A DNA stretch of 64,000 nucleotides. Source: Nitrospira sp. (GTDB taxonomy: Bacteria; Nitrospirota; Nitrospiria; Nitrospirales; Nitrospiraceae). Position numbers and translations under genes: made by a program. Positions 27,398 through 34,874 of this stretch are shown piece after piece (positions within the stretch are counted from its first letter, which is position 1; each line of letters opens with the position of its first letter). The DNA is taken from contig JANDJI010000006.1 in assembly GCA_024331125.1 (NCBI GenBank), forward strand, positions 146,985 to 210,984. The letters run 5' to 3'. The notes beneath the pieces are model-generated. The model was given only the letters and a program-made list of their open reading frames with translations, did not search any database and was not told where the DNA came from.

Positions 27398-28972
27398 ATG
27401 GATTTCGGAATAGTATCTCTTGGTTTGAGGCATACGGCTGTTTTCATCATGGCGTTCTGGATCGCCTCGGGACCGATTGGCGGTCCGGCTTCGGCCGCAA
27501 CCGACGAGGCGTCGGAAACACCCGCCGAGCGGCGCGAAATCCTCTCGCTCGCGGACGCCGCGCTGCGCGCGTTGCAATACAATCTCGACATCAGCATCAG
27601 CCGCCACACCAAGGAGAGCCGATTGGCCGATATCGTCATCGAGCAATCAAAGTTCGATCCGACCTTCAGCATCAACGGACAATACAATCGGATCGTCAAC
27701 CCCCTGAATCGCCCGGTGTTCGGAGGTACGGGTGGAATCCTGGACGAGATCACCGTCTTCGACCAACGCAATCACTCCGTCACCGTCGATGCGACACAAA
27801 GCCTGATCACCGGCGGCAACGTCAATCTGAATTACAGTCCGTCTCGGAGCAGCATTAATCAAGACGTCGCCAGAGGATTTTTGTTCAACCCTTCGTGGAC
27901 CGGCGGCTTGGCGTTGACGATCACTCAACCGCTGCTGCGCAACGCCGGCATTGACGTCAACAAAACCTTCATCAAGGTCGCTCAAAACAACGCCGAAGTG
28001 GAGCAGCACGTCTTTCGCGATCGCGTGATGAGCGTCATCTCGTCGGTGGAACAAACCTATTGGGAACTCGTCTTCGCGAACGAAAACCTGAAAGTCGCCC
28101 AGACCGCCCTCAAGGCCGCCGAAGAATTGCTGGCGTCCAACCGCGCCAAGCTGAAAGCCGGCGTCATGTCCATCGTGGACGTCCTGCAGGCGGAAGCGGC
28201 CGTCGCCTCGCGCGTGGAGCAAGTGCTGGTCGCCGAACGAACCATCCACGACCAGGAAGATCAGCTCCGGCGCCTGCTGAATCCGGGAGAGGACAATCTG
28301 CGGCAAGACGTCCATGTGACACCCGCCGACACACCCGTCACCGTGCTCGAGCCACTGAGCCTTCAAGAAGCCATCGATACGGCCATCGAACGGCGGCCTG
28401 AAATCGTCCAGGCGAAAAAGAACGTGGAATCGGGGGAGCTGAACAAGGAATTCGCCCGCAACCAACTGCTTCCCACTCTCTCGCTCCAAGGCACTATCGG
28501 ACTGTCCGGGTTGGGCAAAGATTACGGCGATTCGCTCACCAGAAATTTCAGCGGAGACTTTTACAACTACGGCGCGGGCTTGGTCTTGAGCTATCCCCTC
28601 GGCAACCGCTCCGCGCTCAGCACGTACAACAAACGCCGATTGGAAGCCAAAAACGCCGAGGCCGCGCTCGCCAGCGTTCGCCAGCAAATCATCGTGGGCG
28701 TCCGTGAAGCGGTGCGGCGGGTCCAGACCGATTTCAAACGAATCGAGACGACCAGGTCCGCCCGCATCATGGCTGAAAAACAGCTCCAAGCCGAGCGGGA
28801 ACGGCTGCGGGTCGGGCTGAGCACCACCCGATTCGTGCTCGACTTTCAGCGGGATTTGGCCGTCGCGCAGGCCAATGAGCTTCGGGCCGTGATCGATTAC
28901 AATAAGTCCCTGTCAAACCTGGCGCGACACAAGGCGACCACGTTGGACCGCTACCATATTCAGTTGGAATGA
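27398..28972 (+). CDS. TolC-family outer-membrane efflux/secretion channel
   Basis: 524 residues: signal peptide (about 1-34), then two outer-membrane-efflux repeats of long helices (SRHTKESRLADIVIEQSKFD, NAEVEQHVFRDRVMSVISSV, TALKAAEELLASNRAKLKAG, VDVLQAEAAVASRVEQVLVA). TolC trimers form a channel across the outer membrane and periplasm for RND, ABC or MFS pumps. No pump or adaptor gene is adjacent, so its partners lie elsewhere. The ATG has a strong GGAGGA site. Confidence 0.9.
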   Translation: MDFGIVSLGLRHTAVFIMAFWIASGPIGGPASAATDEASETPAERREILSLADAALRALQYNLDISISRHTKESRLADIVIEQSKFDPTFSINGQYNRIVNPLNRPVFGGTGGILDEITVFDQRNHSVTVDATQSLITGGNVNLNYSPSRSSINQDVARGFLFNPSWTGGLALTITQPLLRNAGIDVNKTFIKVAQNNAEVEQHVFRDRVMSVISSVEQTYWELVFANENLKVAQTALKAAEELLASNRAKLKAGVMSIVDVLQAEAAVASRVEQVLVAERTIHDQEDQLRRLLNPGEDNLRQDVHVTPADTPVTVLEPLSLQEAIDTAIERRPEIVQAKKNVESGELNKEFARNQLLPTLSLQGTIGLSGLGKDYGDSLTRNFSGDFYNYGAGLVLSYPLGNRSALSTYNKRRLEAKNAEAALASVRQQIIVGVREAVRRVQTDFKRIETTRSARIMAEKQLQAERERLRVGLSTTRFVLDFQRDLAVAQANELRAVIDYNKSLSNLARHKATTLDRYHIQLE

Positions 28973-29072
28973 GACGAACCACCTCTCCGGCTTCCACGAG
29001 GCCGAGCATGAGCGAGAGAATCCCTGTCCTTCCGATTTCAGGCCGAACCGGCCGGCCGCCCGATCAATCGCC

Positions 29073-30092
29073 ATGAATCCGTCCTTCTCCAGTTATCTTG
29101 TCAACGACGTGTTCGGCGATCCGGGCGTGTACGTGGAAATCCGCTGGTCCAAGCGGGCCCTGCTGTTTGACCTCGGACACAATGACGGGTTGGGCCCCAC
29201 CAGGCTCCTTCGGGCCGGCGAGATGTTCATCTCCCACACTCACATGGACCATTTCATCGGATTCGATACCGTGCTCCGGGTGGCGCTGGGACGAGGCAAG
29301 ACGCTCCGCCTCTTCGGCCCTCCCGGATTGATCGACAACGTGCAGGGCAAGCTCCGCGGCTACACCTGGAATCTGGTCGAGGGTTATCCCTTGACGATCG
29401 ACGTCACGGAGTTTCACCGGCGGGCCACCCGGCGCGCCGTCTTTCACGCCGGCAACGGATTTCAACCGACGCCTCCCGTCGAAACTCCCCGTGCGGTGAC
29501 ACCGACATGCCATCCTTTCACAATCCTGGACGATCCCATGTTCGTCGTCAAAGCCGTCGCCCTGAATCATCGGATTCCCTCTTTCGCCTACTCGCTGGAA
29601 GAGCCGTTTCACATCAACGTCAACAAACAGAAATTGCATCAGGCCGGGCTGCGGGTCGGCGCCTGGCTGACGGAGGTGAAGCAACACATCCGGCAGGGCA
29701 GACCGGACGATTTCCGTTTTACCGTGGCGCTCTACGACGAACATCGACGGGAAGAGCGGGAATTCACGCTGGGCGAGGTCAAGGAACGGTTCTTGACGAT
29801 TTCGCGGGGGCAGAAGATCGCCTACGTGGTCGATGCCCGCTACGACGAGGAAAACGAAGCCGCCATCGTGGCGCTCGCCCGCGGCGCCGATGTCTTCTAC
29901 TGCGAAGCCCCCTATCTGGATATCGACGCCGACAAAGCCCGCGATCGGTATCACTTGACCGCGCGGCAGGCCGGACTGATGGCCCGCAAGGCGCAAGTCC
30001 GCGACCTCGTCGTGTTTCATTTTTCCCCGCGCTATACCGGCCAGGGAGAACTGCTGGAGCGGGAAGCGATGGAGGCGTTTCAAGAAAGTTAA
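29073..30092 (+). CDS. metallo-beta-lactamase-fold hydrolase, RNase Z-like
   Basis: 339 residues. HTHMDH at 55-60 is the zinc-binding motif of the fold, and later ligands appear in LNHRIPSFAY, VDARYDE and VFHFSPRYTG, which recall RNase Z (HFSxRY). The central segment differs from standard tRNA 3'-processing enzymes, so its substrate could be a tRNA precursor or another phosphodiester. It is followed after 9 nt by a small membrane protein gene. Confidence 0.8.
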   Translation: MNPSFSSYLVNDVFGDPGVYVEIRWSKRALLFDLGHNDGLGPTRLLRAGEMFISHTHMDHFIGFDTVLRVALGRGKTLRLFGPPGLIDNVQGKLRGYTWNLVEGYPLTIDVTEFHRRATRRAVFHAGNGFQPTPPVETPRAVTPTCHPFTILDDPMFVVKAVALNHRIPSFAYSLEEPFHINVNKQKLHQAGLRVGAWLTEVKQHIRQGRPDDFRFTVALYDEHRREEREFTLGEVKERFLTISRGQKIAYVVDARYDEENEAAIVALARGADVFYCEAPYLDIDADKARDRYHLTARQAGLMARKAQVRDLVVFHFSPRYTGQGELLEREAMEAFQES

Positions 30093-30101
30093 GGAGAAGC
30101 C

Positions 30102-30440
30102 GTGAACGAATTCGTCAAATACGCCGTCTATTTTTTGCTGGGAGGAACGATCGTCAGCGTCTCGACCTATCTGGGCTCGCAGGGCAAGTCGTTCCTGGCC
30201 GCTTTTGCCAGCACCTTTCCCGCGATTACCGGCGCCACATTCGTCCTAATGTATCTGAACGGAGGGAGCGACGCGATCATCGGCTACGCCAGGAATCTTC
30301 TCTGGTTCGTCCCGCCGTGGATCGTCTATGTCACGGCGATGATCGCGGGAGTTCCCCGTTTGGGTTTTTGGCCGACGATGGCCGGCTCGCTGCTGCTGTA
30401 CATGACCTGCATCGGTCTCGTGCGACTCTGGCTGCGTTAA
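30102..30440 (+). CDS. DUF3147-like small integral membrane protein
   Basis: 112 residues from a GTG with AAGGAGA 4-5 nt upstream. Four hydrophobic helices are evident (about 6-22, 31-51, 62-82 and 88-109), with little soluble sequence. The pattern is reminiscent of DUF3147-type proteins. Function unknown. It is probably co-transcribed with the RNase Z-like gene (9-nt gap). Confidence 0.7.
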   Translation: MNEFVKYAVYFLLGGTIVSVSTYLGSQGKSFLAAFASTFPAITGATFVLMYLNGGSDAIIGYARNLLWFVPPWIVYVTAMIAGVPRLGFWPTMAGSLLLYMTCIGLVRLWLR

Positions 30441-30507
30441 AACTCTTTTCCAACTTCGTTTGCTCTGCCGCATGGCGCCTCGTGCATCCATCCCAACAGC
30501 AACCGGC

Positions 30508-30541
30508 TTGTCAGGGGATCTGGATACTGTATAGAATACAG
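30508..30541 (+). promoter_or_regulatory. promoter with palindromic operator for the toxin-antitoxin pair
   Basis: TTGTCA (30508-30513) and TAGAAT (30532-30537) are 18 nt apart. A perfect inverted repeat, CTGTAT-AGA-ATACAG (30527-30541), covers the -10 element, 24 nt before the antitoxin start. Toxin-antitoxin operons are commonly autorepressed by the antitoxin binding such a site. Confidence 0.65.
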
Positions 30542-30565
30542 CATTTGCATCTTGAGGGAGGAGCA

Positions 30566-30793
30566 ATGGCTGTCAGATTGAACATCACGATGGACGAGGA
30601 CATTTACGCGAGACTCAAGAAGGAAGTTCCTCCTAAAAAGATCAGCGCGTTCATCTCCTCCGCGGTTCGGGCGAAACTTCACCCAGACAAGAAGGCCCTT
30701 GATGAAGCCTATCGTGCTGCACGGAAAGAGCACTGGCGGAAAGAATTGGAGGATGACTGGAAGAGTACGGAAGGCGACGGGTGGCCAAAGTGA
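30566..30793 (+). CDS. MazE-like antitoxin
   Basis: 75 residues with ATG preceded by GGGAGGAG. The N-terminus (AVRLNITMDEDIYARLKKEV) fits a ribbon-helix-helix DNA-binding strand and helix, and the C-terminal part is charged and probably unfolded until it wraps the toxin. It should repress its own promoter through the palindrome at 30527-30541. The toxin start lies within its last codons. Confidence 0.82.
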   Translation: MAVRLNITMDEDIYARLKKEVPPKKISAFISSAVRAKLHPDKKALDEAYRAARKEHWRKELEDDWKSTEGDGWPK

Positions 30794-31128
30794 GAAAGCT
30801 ACCCCGTCGAGGGGACGTCTACTGGGTGACGTTGGATCCTACGGTTGGGTCTGAAATCAAGAAAACCAGGCCGGCGGTGATCGTGTCAAACAATTCCTGC
30901 AACACGTTCGGCTCTCGCGTGGTGGTTTTGCCGCTGACCAGCAACGTCGATTCATTGTACCCGGGTGAAGCCATGGTCGTCGTCAACGGCAAGCCGGCTC
31001 GTGTGTTGGGCGACCAGATCCGATCGTTGGACAAATCACGACTGGAATCAAGAATCGACACATTGAGCCAAGAAGAGCTGGCTGCCGTCGACGAGGCGAT
31101 CCGCATCACGCTCGCCTTACAGCCTTAA
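30781..31128 (+). CDS. MazF/PemK-family endoribonuclease toxin
   Basis: 115 residues. RGDVYWVTLDPTVGSEIKKT, then RPAVIVSNNSCN and VVVLPLTSNV match the MazF fold, with the conserved Arg and Thr of the active site in KKTRPAV and LPLTS. MazF cuts mRNA at short sequences and arrests growth when free of antitoxin. The GTG at 30781 overlaps the antitoxin by 13 nt; a second in-frame GTG at 30790 overlaps its stop by 4 nt and is an equally good start. Confidence 0.9.
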   Translation: MAKVRKLPRRGDVYWVTLDPTVGSEIKKTRPAVIVSNNSCNTFGSRVVVLPLTSNVDSLYPGEAMVVVNGKPARVLGDQIRSLDKSRLESRIDTLSQEELAAVDEAIRITLALQP

Positions 31129-31499
31129 GCTGTGAAGAAACCTGCTCAGAACCCTGCATTGAGGAGCACCAATTAGGACAACACCTCGCGCAAGGCATAA
31201 CCCGACCGACTGAAATCTGCCCAGGCAACGGCGGGGCCGTCGGCGTGGCCGCCCAGCCCCGATCCGCCTCACCCCAGGCCCTCTACTCGGCGTTCCACCT
31301 CTCGTGGGAGGCCGGGAAGCAGTCTCCTGGAGGGCCGCTGCGTCGCGCGGCTTGTCCGTGAACAAACCGGTTCCGTGCCGGCACTATAAATCGATGCCTG
31401 CGGACGGACTCACTGTTGACAGCAGGCACACATCATCATAGTAAAGACCGTCCATCCCAGCCGAAAGGCCGCCAGAAGCCGCGAGAAAGGACGCACACC
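31129..31499. other. intergenic region, possible promoter for the next gene
   Basis: 371 nt without a recognisable gene. I looked for a toxin gene or remnant upstream of the lone antitoxin at 31500 and found none. A TTGACA (31415-31420) with TAGTAA 17 nt downstream could drive the 31500 gene; the -10 is weak. Confidence 0.4.
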
Positions 31500-31781
31500 A
31501 TGAGGAAGAAAACCGAGCTGGATAAAGACGACGAAAAGCTGATCGCTGACTACGAACGCGGCGCCTTCAGGCCGGTCAAGAATCAGGTCATGACCAGAAG
31601 GGAAGCTGTAGAAACCGTCCGGCGCTTCATGCGCAAGGACGCCCGAATCAATATCCGATTATCGACCGCCGACCTTGAAATGCTCAAGCAACGCGCGGCC
31701 GAGGAAGGCCTGCCTTATCAAAGTCTGATAGCGAACATCTTTCATCAATACGCCAGCCGCTCTGCGCCACAGACGAATTAA
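31500..31781 (+). CDS. ribbon-helix-helix antitoxin-like protein, partner not visible
   Basis: 93 residues. The C-terminal part (KDARINIRLSTADLEMLKQR, AAEEGLPYQSLIANIFHQYA) is a classic RHH DNA-binding domain of the CopG/BrnA type. The N-terminus (DDEKLIADYERGAFRPVK) is typical of antitoxins encoded after a RelE/BrnT-like toxin. No toxin frame lies directly up- or downstream, so it is either orphaned or a stand-alone regulator. The start is the ATG before RKKTEL; an upstream in-frame start at 31416 lacks support. Confidence 0.75.
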   Translation: MRKKTELDKDDEKLIADYERGAFRPVKNQVMTRREAVETVRRFMRKDARINIRLSTADLEMLKQRAAEEGLPYQSLIANIFHQYASRSAPQTN

Positions 31782-31797
31782 CCAGTCCCACTCTTGG

Positions 31798-31813
31798 TAC
31801 CTATCGATAGGTA
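31798..31813. repeat. perfect 16-bp palindrome
   Basis: TACCTATCGATAGGTA reads identically on both strands and lies 17 nt after the stop of the RHH gene. It may be an operator or a transcript-end hairpin; no T-run follows, so a terminator is not supported. Confidence 0.6.
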
Positions 31814-31830
31814 TGGCCCAGGCAACGCCC

Positions 31831-31855
31831 GTGCTTCGGCAAGCTCAGCACGAAC
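31831..31855. repeat. REP-like palindromic repeat
   Basis: A 25-nt element with complementary GTGCT/AGCAC arms around a TCGGCAAGCTC centre. It resembles the widespread bacterial repeat with core GAGC(T/C)TG(T/C)CGAAG. Related copies lie on the other side of the STAND gene (34684-34753). Confidence 0.65.
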
Positions 31856-31939
31856 GAAGAAACTTACTATTTTTCAGAAGCAAGCCCCCCTAGCTTCTCG
31901 GAATCGGAGGCAAAGGGTAAAAGAACAACGCGCAAAGGG

Positions 31940-34609
31940 TTAGGGCTCAAGGTCCTGGGCAAGACGGAAGCCGATGTAGCTGATCCGGAGGTCGGCGTTG
32001 TTCCTGCCCCGGTACGAGACATGCGCGTACACCGGTCTGTAGCTCCAGGAACCGCCACGGATCACGCGCCGGCCGCCTGTTGTTATCGATAGGTCCTGAT
32101 CGTCATAGGTGTTCAGACACCACTCCCAGACATTGCCTGCCATATCCAGCACACCTTGCTGTGTCGCTCCCTGTGGATACATCCCGACCGCGGTCGTCCG
32201 ATTAAGTCGGCTTTCTGCGCTATTACACCGGCTTGCATCCCACCTGCCTTCCCACGGGTACGGGTACTCGCGCTGTGGATCCCCACCTGTCGCCGCCTGC
32301 TGCCATTCCCATTCGGTGGGAAGACGAATGCTGGTCCCGGTCTTGGCACTCAACCAGCGGCAAAAGGCAATGGCTTCATACCAGGACACCGTCTCTCGTG
32401 GAGCATTGGACTCCTCCCAGCTCGGCCTCGACACTTCATGGCTCTGTTCGATATCCTTCCACCACTCCTCGCTGCGATACCCGTCTTGTGCATTGAGAAA
32501 TGCCTCGAACTGTTCGTTGGTCACGGGGTATTTGGCTATCAGGAAGGGTTTTACCTCGAACACATGATCGACATTCTCCAATTTCACCTGTCCGCCGGGA
32601 ATATTCACCCACGCAATGTCGGGCATGCCGTCTTGACGGAGGCCAACACCAGCACGCGGATCGCCATACTCACTCAAGATCCGACCGCAGAGCGCACGCA
32701 GTTGGTGGGAGAGTGCAGGGTCGCTGAGTTGGCCGATTAACAGATGCTGAGGTTTTAGAAACCGTGACAACACCGAAGAGGGATGCTTGCCAAACCGCTG
32801 GAGCGCCACCTGAACTTCTTTAGCACGTGTGCCAAGCCACAACTCTCGTGGATTGTCCCCATTCTCCCGCCATCTCTGCGCTTCCTCCTCAGCATGCTCG
32901 ATGAGACGCAAGGCCTCTCCACTCTTGTCAATCCAGTCCTTGAGCTTGGGCCATGCAGTGAACAGCTTCTCATGGGCGACCTCGACCGTGGCTCCTTGCC
33001 CCTCGCCGGCTGTGACCAGAACTCGGCACTCCTGACCAGCAAGCACCTGTATGACCTTGACTGCTTCGTCGTCATTGCTGAAGCGCGACAAGCCGGCCCG
33101 CTTGCGCGTAGGGGGACGGTCTCGTTCGATGTGCACCAGTTCGGCAAACACCCGATCGAACGCAGCACCGGCCTTTTGTCCGAGCGTCGCCATCACCCGA
33201 TCGGCTTCTGAGCCAATGGCACCACCGACTCCGCCCATCGTCTGATAGGCGGCGCGGGTGAAGGTTCTGTCCTGTCGCCGCTCAAACAGCTGTTTCAACA
33301 CATAGGCCACAAGGGGCAAATTACCCGGCTCTTTTCCGGCATCATCCAGGATGGTTTCAACCAACTGCTGGTCGAAGGTGTAGCCGGTCGCAGCAGCAGG
33401 CTTTTGAACCATATCCTGAAGGGCCGTCAGCGAAATCGGCCCCACCAGCACATGGAACCCGTCATTGATCTTGATCCTCACGCCTTCGGATTCAGCTAAC
33501 CGTCCAAAGAACTCGCTCCGAATGGTCGCCACCACGCGAAGCTGGTTCTGGAGATCGCCACTGAGCGTGACGAGATGCGCAAGAAAGGACTGAATCTCTA
33601 CCGATGGATACATCTGGGTAAAGAGTTCCTCCAGTTGATCGACGAACAGCACCAGTTCCTGTCCCTGAGTCAACTGGGGGGTAATGCGCTTCGCAAATGC
33701 CGCGAGATCACTCCCCAATGTGAGGGCAAGGTCATCCGCTCGAGCGGTCACCTTGGGAAAAGCCTGGCGCAACCCGGCGGCGAGTGAGGCAAACGGCCCC
33801 CGACTGTCTTCAGCGGGTGTGATGCGGAGCCATCTCCAGTTTTGGCTGCCTGGCAGTCGCCCCTCCTTCACCAAGGCCCGCCACAGGCCTGCCGCTACGA
33901 GGGAAGATTTGCCGGACCCCGAGGGTCCGCTGATGATGAGGAACCGGCCGCCAGGCTCGCTCAGCTTATTGACCAGCTCCGTCACCTCACGGTCCCGCCC
34001 AAAGAACAGCGGGGCATAGTCTTCGTCAAACCATTCCAGTCCGGGATAGGGTGACTTATCGTTGGGCCAGTCGATCCGCTCAATCTTTTTTGGCTCAGAC
34101 TGGCCGCCGGTCTTCTTTGCAAACCACCGGCCCAACGCACCGGTCAGATCAATGGAGCGAGGGTCTAATGCAAAAACTTCCCTGCCATGCTTTTTCCCGA
34201 TATCATCGCGCCATTTGGCTATTTCAGTACAGTCATCTTGTTCCCCCGATTCATCAAACTTGCGCTCATCGAATTTACGGGGCCATGGCTCGTTGTCATC
34301 GAGCAGGAACGGCAGAATATCGACGCCCTGTTCTACAGCTTCGTCATATTCGAGCTGTGTGATGCTCCGCGTTTCACCATCAGGCACGAACCCACGGCGA
34401 AAGGCGACCAGCAACACACACAGATCGCAACCCTTGAGGCGATCCTGAGAAAACTGTTTCGGTTCGCCGCTGTCTGCTGTCCAGTCCTCCATGGGATCCA
34501 CGGAGAACCCTGCACGGCGCAATTGCCGAATGACGTGAGCCCGATGATCTTTCAAGTCTTCAAATGTGGAAGAGACAAAGGCCTTATAGGTCCGGTTGCT
34601 CGACGCCAT
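31940..34609 (-). CDS. DUF4062 - STAND NTPase - FGE/C-lectin domain protein
   Basis: 889 residues in three parts. Residues 1-165 form a DUF4062 domain (YKAFVSSTFEDLKDHRAHVI, then CDLCVLLVAFRRGFVP), a TIR/STIR-like effector-type module. Residues 190-640 form a STAND NTPase with SPYPGLEWFDEDYAPLFFGR, P-loop GPSGSGKS at 228-235 and Walker B ELVLFVDQLEEL. Residues about 660-889 are an FGE-sulfatase/C-type-lectin fold (YPVTNEQFEAFL, RLPTEWEWQQAA, DMAGNVWEW). The last 35 residues (RGGSW to IGFR) match the layout of diversity-generating retroelement targets. The protein is probably a ligand-triggered conflict or defence ATPase; this is inference from architecture. Confidence 0.85.
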   Translation of the reverse strand: MASSNRTYKAFVSSTFEDLKDHRAHVIRQLRRAGFSVDPMEDWTADSGEPKQFSQDRLKGCDLCVLLVAFRRGFVPDGETRSITQLEYDEAVEQGVDILPFLLDDNEPWPRKFDERKFDESGEQDDCTEIAKWRDDIGKKHGREVFALDPRSIDLTGALGRWFAKKTGGQSEPKKIERIDWPNDKSPYPGLEWFDEDYAPLFFGRDREVTELVNKLSEPGGRFLIISGPSGSGKSSLVAAGLWRALVKEGRLPGSQNWRWLRITPAEDSRGPFASLAAGLRQAFPKVTARADDLALTLGSDLAAFAKRITPQLTQGQELVLFVDQLEELFTQMYPSVEIQSFLAHLVTLSGDLQNQLRVVATIRSEFFGRLAESEGVRIKINDGFHVLVGPISLTALQDMVQKPAAATGYTFDQQLVETILDDAGKEPGNLPLVAYVLKQLFERRQDRTFTRAAYQTMGGVGGAIGSEADRVMATLGQKAGAAFDRVFAELVHIERDRPPTRKRAGLSRFSNDDEAVKVIQVLAGQECRVLVTAGEGQGATVEVAHEKLFTAWPKLKDWIDKSGEALRLIEHAEEEAQRWRENGDNPRELWLGTRAKEVQVALQRFGKHPSSVLSRFLKPQHLLIGQLSDPALSHQLRALCGRILSEYGDPRAGVGLRQDGMPDIAWVNIPGGQVKLENVDHVFEVKPFLIAKYPVTNEQFEAFLNAQDGYRSEEWWKDIEQSHEVSRPSWEESNAPRETVSWYEAIAFCRWLSAKTGTSIRLPTEWEWQQAATGGDPQREYPYPWEGRWDASRCNSAESRLNRTTAVGMYPQGATQQGVLDMAGNVWEWCLNTYDDQDLSITTGGRRVIRGGSWSYRPVYAHVSYRGRNNADLRISYIGFRLAQDLEP

Positions 34610-34683
34610 GAATGTACCTAATCCCCTAGGCGAAGGTGGATACGTGCGTGCCAGATTCTACGCTTTCGTCCGACAAAGGCAAC

Positions 34684-34753
34684 CCTTGACAGGCCTGTCC
34701 TGAGTTTATCGAAGGGCCTGCTCTGAGCCAGTCGAAGAGCTCAGGGCGAACGG
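34684..34753. repeat. two tandem REP-like repeats
   Basis: Two imperfect copies of the repeat with core CTGAG-TTTATCGAAGGG and CTGAGCCAGTCGAAGAGCTC, at about 34684-34720 and 34718-34753. They lie between the STAND gene and uvrA, mirroring the copy at 31831-31855. REP elements often accumulate at the borders of mobile or variable genes and may cap transcripts. Confidence 0.6.
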
Positions 34754-34874
34754 ACCCCTGACAAGAACTTCAGAGGTGCTCTACAAAACCCCGTAAACCC
34801 GCACTGGTCTCTCATTGAACCAGCCCCCGGCAGTTGCTACCATGCTCGGTCATTCCTTTGGAGGAGCGATCGCT

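Noticed and set aside
29507..30565. Long plus-strand frame running into the MazE-like antitoxin
   Set aside because: Its first two thirds are out of frame with the real RNase Z-like and membrane protein genes; only the last 75 codons (30566-30793) are a gene.
31129..31499. Toxin gene for the RHH antitoxin, or a DGR template repeat
   Set aside because: No frame with toxin motifs and no stretch resembling the 3' end of the STAND gene is present here.
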